Shown: positions 15,998 to 23,209 of the stretch, piece after piece
Layout: each line of letters starts with the position of its first letter
How positions within the stretch are numbered: position 1 is the stretch's first letter
Position numbers and translations under genes: made by a program
NCBI GenBank assembly: GCA_934661135.1
Contig: CAKUJA010000017.1
Coordinates: 1 to 26,930 of the forward strand
Length of the DNA stretch: 26,930 nt
Direction of reading: 5' to 3'
Source of the DNA: an uncultured Oscillospiraceae bacterium
GTDB lineage: Bacteria > Bacillota > Clostridia > Oscillospirales > Oscillospiraceae
The notes under the pieces: generated by a model
What the model saw: only the letters and a program-made list of their open reading frames with translations
The model's database searches: none
What the model was told of the DNA's origin: nothing

Positions 15998-16914
15998 GAT
16001 TTCTTCCCCCATGTCCGGAACCAGCGGAAGCTCAGCGGCCAGATGCAGCCAGCAAAGCAGACCAGCGCGAAATACCGGATTGCATCGCCAAGTCCGCCGG
16101 GCAGCAGCGCGTTCAGCGGCGCCTTGAGCACTGCTTTGAGCGCCATTGCCAACGCAAGGCCGAGCACTACCTTGCCGATCTGCGCATACCAGACCGCGTC
16201 GGTTTCAAATTTTACAAACCGCTTTTCCACAAAATAGACCGACAGCAGCGCAATCACCGCGCCTGACAGCTTATACGCGTTGCCCAGGGCGCTGGCAAAA
16301 TTGGAGCCGTCGAGCGATGCGCTGTCCGCCCGCACTCCGCGCAGATAGGCCGCAAACGCAAGCGCCAACAGCACCGCCGCGCCAAGCAGCCACGGCATCC
16401 CCTTTTCCATGCGCTGCTCCGAACGGAACACCGGATAAAACAGTGCCAACAGCACCGCTGCCATCAAAAATGCCGCGCCGACATCCCACGGAGTATGAAC
16501 CCCGAGGTACATCCGCGAAACCGGCACCAGTACAAGCAGCGCGATGCAAACTCCGCGCAGCCACGGCTTTTTTGTGTGCAGCGCAAGCGCACCGTAAGTG
16601 CCGACAGCGTTTTGCGTATGCCCCGAGGGGAACGAATAGCCGGTTGCGGCTGCGCGGACAGACTCGACAATTGTAAAATCGGAATCCAGAACCCACGGAC
16701 GCGGAATTTGGCAAGCGATCTTGAGCCACTGATTGCCGATCGTTCCAAACAGGCCAACGAGGAACACATAATAGCCGGTACGCTTGCTGACGCACCAGAA
16801 AACAATAAACGCGACAAGCATGAATGCAATCTCATCGCCGCAGTATGTGATTGCAGAAAAGAACGCATTCAGCGCCGGGATGCGGATCGATTCAAACAGA
16901 TAGAGCAGTCCCAT
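15994..16914 (-). CDS. PAP2-superfamily membrane phosphatase
   Basis: A 306-residue polytopic membrane protein with the three phosphatase motifs of the PAP2 family: KIACQIPRPW (KX6RP), FPSGHTQ (PSGH) and SRMYLGVHTPWD (SRX5HX3D). Eight or so hydrophobic segments are present, with the C-terminal half longer than in minimal PAP2 proteins. It probably dephosphorylates a lipid phosphate or undecaprenyl pyrophosphate on the outer face of the membrane. The ATG at 16914 is favoured over the one at 16941 because AAGGGAG sits 7 bases upstream. It is the first gene of the three-gene operon, and a MITE-like element begins 31 bp before its start. Confidence 0.9.
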   Translation of the reverse strand: MGLLYLFESIRIPALNAFFSAITYCGDEIAFMLVAFIVFWCVSKRTGYYVFLVGLFGTIGNQWLKIACQIPRPWVLDSDFTIVESVRAAATGYSFPSGHTQNAVGTYGALALHTKKPWLRGVCIALLVLVPVSRMYLGVHTPWDVGAAFLMAAVLLALFYPVFRSEQRMEKGMPWLLGAAVLLALAFAAYLRGVRADSASLDGSNFASALGNAYKLSGAVIALLSVYFVEKRFVKFETDAVWYAQIGKVVLGLALAMALKAVLKAPLNALLPGGLGDAIRYFALVCFAGCIWPLSFRWFRTWGKKS

Positions 16915-16945
16915 TCTCATTCTCCCTTGTTTTTGTTTCATCCTA

Positions 16946-17104
16946 GGGTATATCTGAAAGCTGGCGAAATGACCGCAGCGAGGAATTTTTGTGCTGATTA
17001 AGACATTTTTTCGCAGGAATGCTGACGTATTTCAAGGAAACACGACGCGGTGCAGTGCGAAAAGACCCGCTGTCCGGGTGCGTCAGAAGTTCTCAGATAC
17101 ACCC
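16946..17104. mobile_element. MITE-like element with terminal inverted repeats and TA flanks
   Basis: The ends are inverted copies: gggtatatctga at 16946-16957 matches the complement of the right end (gggtgtatctga) with one difference, and weaker similarity runs further inward to about 20 bp. Both sides are flanked by TA (16944-16945 and 17105-17106), as left by Tc1/mariner/IS630-type transposases. The 159-bp interior has no open gene. I infer a non-autonomous element; no transposase is in the window. Confidence 0.7.
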
Positions 17105-17106
17105 TA

Positions 17107-17134
17107 AGTATATCATATTTTTTCGGAATTGGAA
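17107..17134 (-). promoter_or_regulatory. Candidate promoter of the PAP2 operon at the outer edge of the MITE
   Basis: On the minus strand TTCCAA (17134-17129) and TATACT (17112-17107) are 16 bp apart. Transcription would begin inside the element, making it part of a leader of nearly 200 bases. The -35 match is poor, so this is tentative. Confidence 0.4.
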
Positions 17135-17140
17135 CAGTGC

Positions 17141-17168
17141 TTGCATTTTTCACAAAATTCACTATACT
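17141..17168 (+). promoter_or_regulatory. Promoter of the TIGR04255 gene
   Basis: TTGCAT at 17141-17146 and TATACT at 17163-17168 with a 16-bp spacer, about 40 bp before the gene start. Confidence 0.6.
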
Positions 17169-17210
17169 AAATAGAGAACGAATCTTTCTAAAGAAACGGA
17201 GGACGCGCCC

Positions 17211-17996
17211 ATGCGTTCTGAACAGTCCCGCCAGATTTATCGCCGCCGGCAGCTCTTGGAAGTGATCTGCCAGCTTCGGTTTCCGGACATTTTGAAAATT
17301 GAATCCACCGCACCCGCCGAATTTCAGGATCAGATCCGTGCGGAATATCCCCAATATCAGAAAAAGGTAGAGCAGCTCCCGCCACAGATTGTAAACGGCA
17401 AACCGGTACCGCAGGGCACGGTAAACAATTATCAGTTCATTTCGGAGGATGGGCAGTGGAAAATCAGCCTGACGCGCAGCTTTATTGCGCTCTCCACCCA
17501 CGGCTACACGCGCTGGGAGGACTTTGCCAAGCGGCTCGACCGTGTGCTGGCAGCGCTGATCCAGCTCTACCAGCCGGCCTACTTCACCCGCGTTGGCCTT
17601 CGCTATATCAACGCCATCGACCGCGAGGCGCTCAAGTTGGACGACTGCCTGTGGCGTGAGCTGATTCAACCCGGTTATCTTGGCCTGCTCGCAGATGAGG
17701 ACGCGCAGGAGAGCGCCTTCAGCAAATGTGAGCAGAACGCCTCTCTCCTGCTGCCCGGCGGCGCGAAATCAAACGTGAAGGCTGGACCGGGAACGCTGCG
17801 CAAAGTTAACAACCGCACGAAAGAAAGCAGCGAGACGCGCGTCTATATGCTCGATCTTGACGTCTATATGGACGGCAAAACGCCGCTCGGCCAGACCGCG
17901 CCAGCGTTGAATATCGTACACGGAAACGCTGATTCCCTGTTCCGCGGCGCCATCACAGACACACTTGCAGATGCTATGGAGCCGGAGGAACCATAA
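17211..17996 (+). CDS. TIGR04255 family protein
   Basis: A 261-residue soluble protein matching the sporadically distributed TIGR04255 family. Typical blocks are the N-terminal LLEVICQLRFPDILKIE, then FISEDGQWKISLTRSFIALST, the WEDFAKRLDRVLAALIQLYQP helix followed by YFTRVGLRYINAID, and near the end LDLDVYMDG with LNIVHGNADSLFRGAITD. Function is unknown; the family is patchily distributed and often lies beside unrelated genes. A GGAGG site precedes the ATG and a near-perfect terminator follows, so it is a stand-alone gene. Confidence 0.87.
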   Translation: MRSEQSRQIYRRRQLLEVICQLRFPDILKIESTAPAEFQDQIRAEYPQYQKKVEQLPPQIVNGKPVPQGTVNNYQFISEDGQWKISLTRSFIALSTHGYTRWEDFAKRLDRVLAALIQLYQPAYFTRVGLRYINAIDREALKLDDCLWRELIQPGYLGLLADEDAQESAFSKCEQNASLLLPGGAKSNVKAGPGTLRKVNNRTKESSETRVYMLDLDVYMDGKTPLGQTAPALNIVHGNADSLFRGAITDTLADAMEPEEP

Positions 17997-18011
17997 CCTT
18001 CCAATTTCGTT

Positions 18012-18052
18012 CAGCCGTGAAACACAAGATATTGTGTTTCACGGCTGTTTTT
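18012..18052 (+). terminator. Intrinsic terminator after the TIGR04255 gene
   Basis: Sixteen-base perfect arms (18012-18027 and 18032-18047) with loop gata, followed by TTTTT. Confidence 0.92.
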
Positions 18053-18098
18053 ATGTAAATTGACACAAGATATATTTTTGAGTTCAGTCTTTTTGCTC

Positions 18099-18127
18099 TT
18101 GACAGAGCCGGGCAGATCGGATATAGT
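18099..18127 (+). promoter_or_regulatory. Sigma-A type promoter of nrdD
   Basis: Consensus TTGACA at 18099-18104 and TATAGT at 18122-18127 with a 17-bp spacer. It gives a leader of about 125 bases before the nrdD start. Confidence 0.8.
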
Positions 18128-18159
18128 ATGAATCGGGTCAAGTCAGAATCCACAACATC

Positions 18160-18198
18160 TAGTATGTCCGCCCGGATACTAAGTCCAATATTTAGTGT
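18160..18198 (+). promoter_or_regulatory. Inverted repeats in the nrdD leader, possible regulator site
   Basis: Two nested inverted repeats lie just downstream of the promoter: tagtat-gtccg with cggat-acta (18160-18181), and actaa with ttagt (18178-18182 and 18192-18196). The segment aatatttagtgt (18187-18198) resembles the right half of an NrdR box, but the left half is poor and the usual second box is not clear. A repressor site or RNA hairpin is possible. Confidence 0.35.
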
Positions 18199-18258
18199 CA
18201 TTGGGTGGTTTTCATTTGCAGCGTAATACATATGAGAGAGAAAGAGGAGCGACACGGC

Positions 18259-20484
18259 ATGAAAATTATCAAGCGCAACGGCTCAGAAGCCGTTTTCGAT
18301 ATTATGAAAATCATCGCGGCAGTTACAAAGGCAAACAACGTCGTGAAAGAAGATGAACGGCTCACGCCGATGCAGATCCGCCGCATCGCGGAAAGCGTGG
18401 AGAACTCCTGCCTTGGCATGAACCGCGCCCTGAGCGTGGAGGAAATTCAAGACCTCGTCGAGCACCAGATCATGGCGCACGGCGCCTATGAGGTGGCCAA
18501 GCAGTACATTACCTACCGCTACACCCGCTCGCTCGTGCGCAAAAGCAACACGACCGATGAGAAGATTCTGTCTCTGATCGAATCGAACAACGAGGAAGTC
18601 AAGCAGGAAAACTCCAATAAGAACCCGACCGTCAACGCCGTACAGCGCGACTATATGGCCGGTGAGGTCTCGAAGGATCTGACGGCGCGGATGCTGCTGC
18701 CGAAGGAGATCGTCGACGCACATGAGGCCGGAATCATCCACTTCCACGACGCTGACTATTTCGCGCAGCATATGCACAACTGCGACCTCGTGAACCTTGA
18801 GGATATGCTGCAAAACGGCACGGTCATCTCCGGCACGCTCATTGAAAAGCCGCACAGCTTCTCCACGGCCTGCAACATCTCCACGCAGATCATCGCGCAG
18901 ATCGCTTCCAACCAGTATGGCGGCCAGTCTATCTCGCTGACACATCTGGCGCCGTTTGTCGACATCTCCCGCCAAAAAATCCGCAAGACGGTGCTCGAGG
19001 AAATTCGCACGCTCGGCGCAGCGCCGGACGAAAGCGCCATCTCCAAGGTCGTCGAGGATCGTCTGCGGGAGGAAATCCGCCGCGGCGTGCAGACCATCCA
19101 GTATCAGGTCGTCACGCTGATGACAACGAACGGTCAAGCGCCGTTCATCACGGTCTTTATGTACCTCGGCGAAGCGCGCAGCGAACAGGAAAAGCACGAC
19201 CTTGCCATTATCATTGAGGAGACGCTCAAGCAGCGCATTGAGGGCGTGAAGAACGAAAAGGGTGTTTGGATTACACCGGCATTCCCGAAGCTCATTTATG
19301 TCCTCGAGGAGGACAACATCCATGAGGGCACAAAATATTGGGAGCTGACGAAGCTGGCCGCGCAGTGCACGGCAAAGCGCATGGTTCCCGACTATATCTC
19401 CGAAAAGAAGATGCGCGAGCTGAAGCTCTCGAAGGGCGAGACGAAAGGTCACGGCGACGTCTATACCTGCATGGGCTGCCGCAGCTTCCTGACGCCTGAC
19501 CGCTCCGGCAACGGCTGGGACAACGTGGCCAATGCCGGCAACTATGAACCGGGCAAGCCGAAATACTACGGCCGTTTTAATCAGGGCGTTGTGACGATCA
19601 ACCTCGTCGACGTTGCGCTCTCCTCCGGCGGCGCAGTGGATAAGTTCTGGCGCGTATTTGACGAGCGGCTGGAGCTTTGCTACGAAGCGCTGATGTGCCG
19701 CCACAATCGTCTGAAAGGCACATTGTCTGATGCAGCACCGATTCTCTGGCAGTATGGTGCACTCGCGCGGCTGCACAAGGGCGAACCGATCGACAAGCTG
19801 CTCTATGGCGGTTATTCGACGATCTCTCTCGGTTATGCCGGTCTCTATGAGTGCGTCAAGTATATGACCGGAAAATCCCATACCGACCCGGCCGCAACAC
19901 CGTTTGCACTGGAAATCATGCAGCACATGAATGACAAGTGCGCCGAGTGGAAGCAGAAAGAGGACATTGATTTCTCCCTCTACGGCACGCCGCTGGAGTC
20001 CACGACGTACAAATTCGCCAAGTGCCTGCAAAAGCGCTTTGGCATTATCGAAGGGATCACGGATAAGAACTATATCACGAATTCTTACCACATCCATGTC
20101 TCTGAACATATCAATGCCTTTGACAAGCTGGCGTTTGAGTCGCAGTTCCAAGCGCTCTCGCCCGGCGGCGCAATCAGCTATGTGGAAGTGCCGAATATGC
20201 AGCACAACATCGATGCGGTGCTTCAGGTCATGCAGTTCATCTATGAGAACATCATGTACGCCGAGCTGAACACAAAATCTGACTATTGTCAGGTCTGCGG
20301 CTTCGACGGCGAGATTGAGATCAAAGAGGACAAGGACGGCAAGCTGGTCTGGACGTGCCCGCAGTGCGGCAACACCGACCAGAGCAAAATGAATGTTGCG
20401 CGGCGCACCTGCGGCTATATCGGCACGCAGTATTGGAATCAGGGTCGCACACAGGAAATCCGGGATCGGGTTCTGCATCTGTAA
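18259..20484 (+). CDS. nrdD: Anaerobic (class III) ribonucleoside-triphosphate reductase
   Basis: A 741-residue glycyl-radical enzyme that makes dNTPs from NTPs without oxygen. An ATP-cone domain covers about residues 1-95 (MKIIKRNGSEAVFDIMKII; LVEHQIMAHGAYEVAKQYI). The catalytic barrel follows, with IIHFHDADYFAQHMHNCDL and YTCMGCRSFLTPDRSGNG. Near the C-terminus are four zinc cysteines (CQVC and CPQC) and the glycyl-radical loop TCGYIG, in which G719 is the expected radical site. The ATG at 18259 (GAGGAG, 9-base spacing) is chosen over one at 18205, since the ATP-cone begins here. Its activase gene nrdG usually follows directly; here it is about 5 kb downstream and interrupted. Confidence 0.97.
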   Translation: MKIIKRNGSEAVFDIMKIIAAVTKANNVVKEDERLTPMQIRRIAESVENSCLGMNRALSVEEIQDLVEHQIMAHGAYEVAKQYITYRYTRSLVRKSNTTDEKILSLIESNNEEVKQENSNKNPTVNAVQRDYMAGEVSKDLTARMLLPKEIVDAHEAGIIHFHDADYFAQHMHNCDLVNLEDMLQNGTVISGTLIEKPHSFSTACNISTQIIAQIASNQYGGQSISLTHLAPFVDISRQKIRKTVLEEIRTLGAAPDESAISKVVEDRLREEIRRGVQTIQYQVVTLMTTNGQAPFITVFMYLGEARSEQEKHDLAIIIEETLKQRIEGVKNEKGVWITPAFPKLIYVLEEDNIHEGTKYWELTKLAAQCTAKRMVPDYISEKKMRELKLSKGETKGHGDVYTCMGCRSFLTPDRSGNGWDNVANAGNYEPGKPKYYGRFNQGVVTINLVDVALSSGGAVDKFWRVFDERLELCYEALMCRHNRLKGTLSDAAPILWQYGALARLHKGEPIDKLLYGGYSTISLGYAGLYECVKYMTGKSHTDPAATPFALEIMQHMNDKCAEWKQKEDIDFSLYGTPLESTTYKFAKCLQKRFGIIEGITDKNYITNSYHIHVSEHINAFDKLAFESQFQALSPGGAISYVEVPNMQHNIDAVLQVMQFIYENIMYAELNTKSDYCQVCGFDGEIEIKEDKDGKLVWTCPQCGNTDQSKMNVARRTCGYIGTQYWNQGRTQEIRDRVLHL

Positions 20485-20540
20485 TTTTCAAGCCTTTCGC
20501 CCCCTGTTGTTCCCTCGCCTTCCGCAATTTTGTATCTTAT

Positions 20541-20588
20541 CAAAACCAGAGAACGCCACTCCCGCAGGAGAGGCGTTCTCTGGTTTTG
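20541..20588. terminator. Bidirectional terminator between nrdD and the VOC gene
   Basis: Seventeen-base perfect arms (20541-20557 and 20572-20588) starting caaaaccagag, with a 14-base loop. It lies between convergent genes, with A and T tracts inside the stem ends. Confidence 0.8.
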
Positions 20589-20629
20589 AGGTAGAAGGAA
20601 GGTATATTGCTTCTGGCCGCACCATACGG

Positions 20630-21043
20630 TCAGACGCTTGTGTCATTGAGACGCTGGATGAACTCGACCAGAATGCCGGAGCCATAGCGCGGGCGCAGGA
20701 AGTTGACGATGATGCCGCAGGCACCGTCAACCGCAGCGGTCTCAAGCATTTTCAGACCTTTCGCTTCGTATTCCTGCCGAACAGCTTCCACATCGACGAC
20801 TTCGAGCGCGATATGGTGGATACCGCCCTTACCATCGTTATATTTTGTGAGGACGCCCTCGGTGGGAACGATAAACTCCAGTGCCGTCTCGTTATCACCA
20901 TGTTTGGTGAACAGGCAGTCGGCATGATAGACTTTGACGTATTCCGAGCGCTCAATTTCAAAGTTGAACGTGTCTAAAAAGGTATTAACGCGCTCCATGT
21001 TCGGAAATACAATGCCGACATGATGCATCCGGATACGGTTCAT
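20630..21043 (-). CDS. VOC-superfamily (glyoxalase-like) protein
   Basis: A 137-residue protein of the vicinal oxygen chelate fold, made of two beta-alpha-beta-beta-beta halves. Likely metal ligands are H8 (MHHVGIVFPN), the glutamate in TALEFIVPT, a histidine in GGIHHIALEV and the glutamate in GILVEFIQ, the spacing seen in glyoxalase I and methylmalonyl-CoA epimerase. It is closer in look to the epimerase-like members, but the substrate is not certain. A GGGGAGGAG site precedes the start, which overlaps the stop of the broken CoA-transferase by 4 bases. It appears intact, unlike the three genes upstream of it in the same operon. Confidence 0.82.
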   Translation of the reverse strand: MNRIRMHHVGIVFPNMERVNTFLDTFNFEIERSEYVKVYHADCLFTKHGDNETALEFIVPTEGVLTKYNDGKGGIHHIALEVVDVEAVRQEYEAKGLKMLETAAVDGACGIIVNFLRPRYGSGILVEFIQRLNDTSV

Positions 21044-21802
21044 AGAGACTCCTCCCCTTCGACGATATTCTTCAGTCCAAACGCGCCTTCGCGGTAAATT
21101 TCGGTTGGGATTGTTTTCAGGTTTTCTGCCATCAGTGGGCGGAACCCCATATGGTCGAGGATGTCCTTTTGCAGATCTGCGCCCTTGGCGATTTCTACAA
21201 GCATGGGGCCATTTTCCGTCAGACGGAAAACAGCACGCTCGGTTACGAAATACATCGTCTGTCCGCGCGCAAACGCGAGCTTGCCATTGTAAGAGATCTG
21301 CTGAACATGGTCGACCAGCTTCTCAAAACGTCCTTCCTGCTTAATCTGGATGCCATCTTCACTGAAGTCAACATCCAACATCATTCGGAATGCCGGTGCC
21401 AACGTTGAGGATTGCATTTTTCGTAAGCTGCATGACGGCGCGGCGGCCAATCACCTTTCGCATACTGAGCGGAACAATCGTCTTGCCCGCTTCGGGGGCA
21501 AGCGCCTGTCCGCTATAAGACGGATCATAATACCAGGAGGAGGTCTGCCGGTGGTCAACCAGCGGGTTATCGCAGACAACAACCGCATCGACCAGCACGC
21601 CGGGAACAACAACATCTTTCGGACTGATTGAATTGGCGTGGACAATCCGTTCAACTTGGCAGATCACTTTGCCGCCCCAACGCTTTGCCGCCATGACGGC
21701 AGGCAGGACTTCCAACACCATCGCTTCGTGCTCCGTGCTGATATTGCCGTTTTCATCGGCACAAGTGCCGCGGATCAGCAGCGTATCGATAGGAACAGGC
21801 TT
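21040..21802 (-). pseudogene. Remnant of a YdiF-type acyl-CoA:acetate/3-ketoacid CoA-transferase
   Basis: Two pieces in different frames match a protein of about 520 residues. The first, 21802 to about 21385, reads PIDTLLIRGTCADENGN, then MVLEVLPAVMAAKRWGG, VVVPGVLVDAVVV, MRKVIGRRAVMQL and NVGTGIPNDVG, and ends at TGA 21370-21368. The second, about 21381 to 21040, reads LDVDFSEDGIQIKQEGRFEK, YFVTERAVFRL and DLQKDILDHMGFRPLM. The N-terminal ~200 residues are missing, as is a central part of roughly 120-130 residues that would carry the catalytic glutamate. The inner junction shows gatgttg twice in tandem. It cannot be an active enzyme as read. Confidence 0.82.
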
Positions 21803-22248
21803 ACCGCAAGAATAATGCCGAACAGCGATTCCGGCTGAACATTCACGCTGCCAATCTTAATAACCGACATGGCGAAGATCTGCGGGAAGCGTTTTGTGTT
21901 GCTGCCCCAGATGAGCATTGCCGCGTTTTGCAGCACATAGGAAAGGCCGATTGTGGCCAGCACGACAAAAATAATATCCGCCTTTCTGTTGACAAGCCGA
22001 CGAATGACCAGCCGTTCCAGCAAAAGGCCAAAGATAAATATTAAGCACGTCGCTAACAGCAGCGCCACAATAAACGGCATCGCCAAACTCTTGTAGAACA
22101 GCAGCGTCAAGAAGCCGCCCAACATTAAAATCTCGCCCTGTGCAAACGACATTTGCGCAGACGCTTTATAGATCAGGCTATATCCCAGACCAACGAGACC
22201 GTAAATACAGCCGATGCTGATCGAGCCAATCAAGAGTGTCCAAAACAT
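21775..22248 (-). pseudogene. livH: Truncated LivH-type ABC permease
   Basis: The first ~150 residues match the N-terminal half of a branched-chain amino-acid-type permease: MFWTLLIGSISIGCIYGLVGLGYSLIYKA, FAQGEILMLGGFL, and FVVLATIGLSYVLQNAAMLIWG. A whole LivH is about 290 residues. The frame breaks off after SLFGIILAVSLF, where the DNA passes directly into CoA-transferase sequence in another frame, and stops at 21775. The C-terminal half and any livM, livG and livF that would normally follow are gone. An AAAGGA site upstream remains, so a truncated product may still be made. Confidence 0.82.
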
Positions 22249-22272
22249 CTTCTATATCCTTTCTTTTAAGAC

Positions 22273-22306
22273 GATCCCCACCCTCGCACACGCAAGGGCG
22301 GGGATC
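22273..22306 (-). other. Intercistronic hairpin between the binding-protein remnant and livH
   Basis: Twelve-base arms (gatccccaccct and agggcggggatc) with one mismatch. Such hairpins after binding-protein genes often protect mRNA and limit read-through into the permease gene; that role is inferred. Confidence 0.55.
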
Positions 22307-22342
22307 CAACCCTAGAATTATACGGTTTTGTCCGGCGCGCGA

Positions 22343-22927
22343 TCAGCCTTCATACGGCTTGATGGTGCCGTCGCCCATGACAAAGAGTCGCTGCTGATGG
22401 ATGCCTTCACCGGTGCCGTCCGTGAAATCGAACGTGCCACCGAGCAGGCTGAGACCGGAGATCGCAGTAATGCCGTCGCGGATTGCCGTGCCGTCGGTCG
22501 AACCAGCGTTTTCAATGCCTTTGAACATGATCTGCATGGCGTCATAAGTACGCAGGCCGGTGTCAGAAGTGGGCATCTCGCCGTACTTGTCCATGTATGC
22601 CTGATAGAACGCCTTCAGAGTTTCGTCGGTTTCTTCCTCAATGGTAGCCGGAATGATATACTGTGCGCTAAAGTAGCAGTCGTGCGCGGCAGAGCCGGCA
22701 ACTTCCGCAACTTCCAGGTTGCCCATGGAGCTGTCACCAAGGCCGGAGCCGACTTCGGGGATTTTTGCATCTTCGACGATCTGACCGGTGGCGTTGATGT
22801 TGCCGGAATGAAGCGAACCAATGATGCCGACGACGTGATCTTCCTGAATCAGACGCGTGACGTCTTTTTTCATTTCTTGGGCGCTCCCCCAAGTTCTTGC
22901 TCGTATTATTGCATTCAATGCAACCAA
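22343..22927 (-). pseudogene. Remnant of a LivK-type periplasmic-binding-fold (ABC substrate-binding) protein
   Basis: The open frame (about 194 codons) has two LivK-like parts. The first, SAQEMKKDVTRLIQEDHVVGIIGSLHSGN through KIPEVGSG, belongs to the N-terminal lobe. The second, from about LEVAEVAGSAAHDCYFSAQYI, through FYQAYMDKYGEMPTSDTGL and AIRDGITAISGLSLLGGTF, is the C-terminal end. The family is normally 370-400 residues with a lipoprotein signal. Signal peptide, first strands and about 160 central residues appear to be missing, the central loss being in-frame. The first residues (MVALNAIIRARTWG) look like read-through of promoter DNA. It cannot fold as a binding protein as read. Confidence 0.8.
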
Positions 22928-22934
22928 TTGTCAA
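22903..22934 (-). promoter_or_regulatory. Promoter with palindromic operator upstream of the liv remnant
   Basis: On the minus strand TTGACA (22934-22929) and AATAAT (22910-22905) or TAATAC lie 18-20 bp apart. A perfect odd-centred palindrome, TTGCATTCAATGCAA (22909-22923), fills the spacer. Placement between -35 and -10 suits a repressor of the LacI type, one of which is encoded divergently. Confidence 0.6.
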
Positions 22935-23006
22935 TCTTGTTGCATCGTGTTTGCATTTTTTCAGTTCTTTTACAAAAGGATCGTCGAGTTTTTGTATATT
23001 TTGACG

Positions 23007-23031
23007 TTTTATATTGGATTGCAATATAAAA
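23007..23031. promoter_or_regulatory. 25-bp AT-rich palindrome in the LacI/liv intergenic region
   Basis: Ten-base perfect arms ttttatattg and caatataaaa around gattg. It may be a protein-binding site. The rest of the 280-bp gap holds further ttgca/tgcaa motifs at 22940, 22951, 23117 and 23138 but no gene. Confidence 0.45.
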
Positions 23032-23171
23032 TTTCGGCTGATTCGCCATATCTGCGAATTCTGTGAGCTTTACGTCTCATGAATCCAAGAATTCTCATAT
23101 TCTCCCATTTCATTTTTTGCAAAAATATATTGTCAAATGCAACAAATGACTGGATTTTTTCGTTTGTTTGT

Positions 23172-23177
23172 TATAAT
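23172..23177 (+). promoter_or_regulatory. -10 element of the LacI-family gene
   Basis: A perfect TATAAT lies 32 bp before the chosen start. The -35 region (actgga at 23149-23154) is weak. The ttgca...tgcaa pair at 23117-23142 just upstream may allow self-regulation. Confidence 0.5.
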
Positions 23178-23209
23178 GGGAACATAAACTGAAATTGGCG
23201 GAATCGGGA

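Noticed and set aside
18283..20478. A 731-codon minus-strand frame covering nrdD
   Set aside because: Shadow of nrdD produced by codon bias; no family motif, no ribosome-binding site of note.
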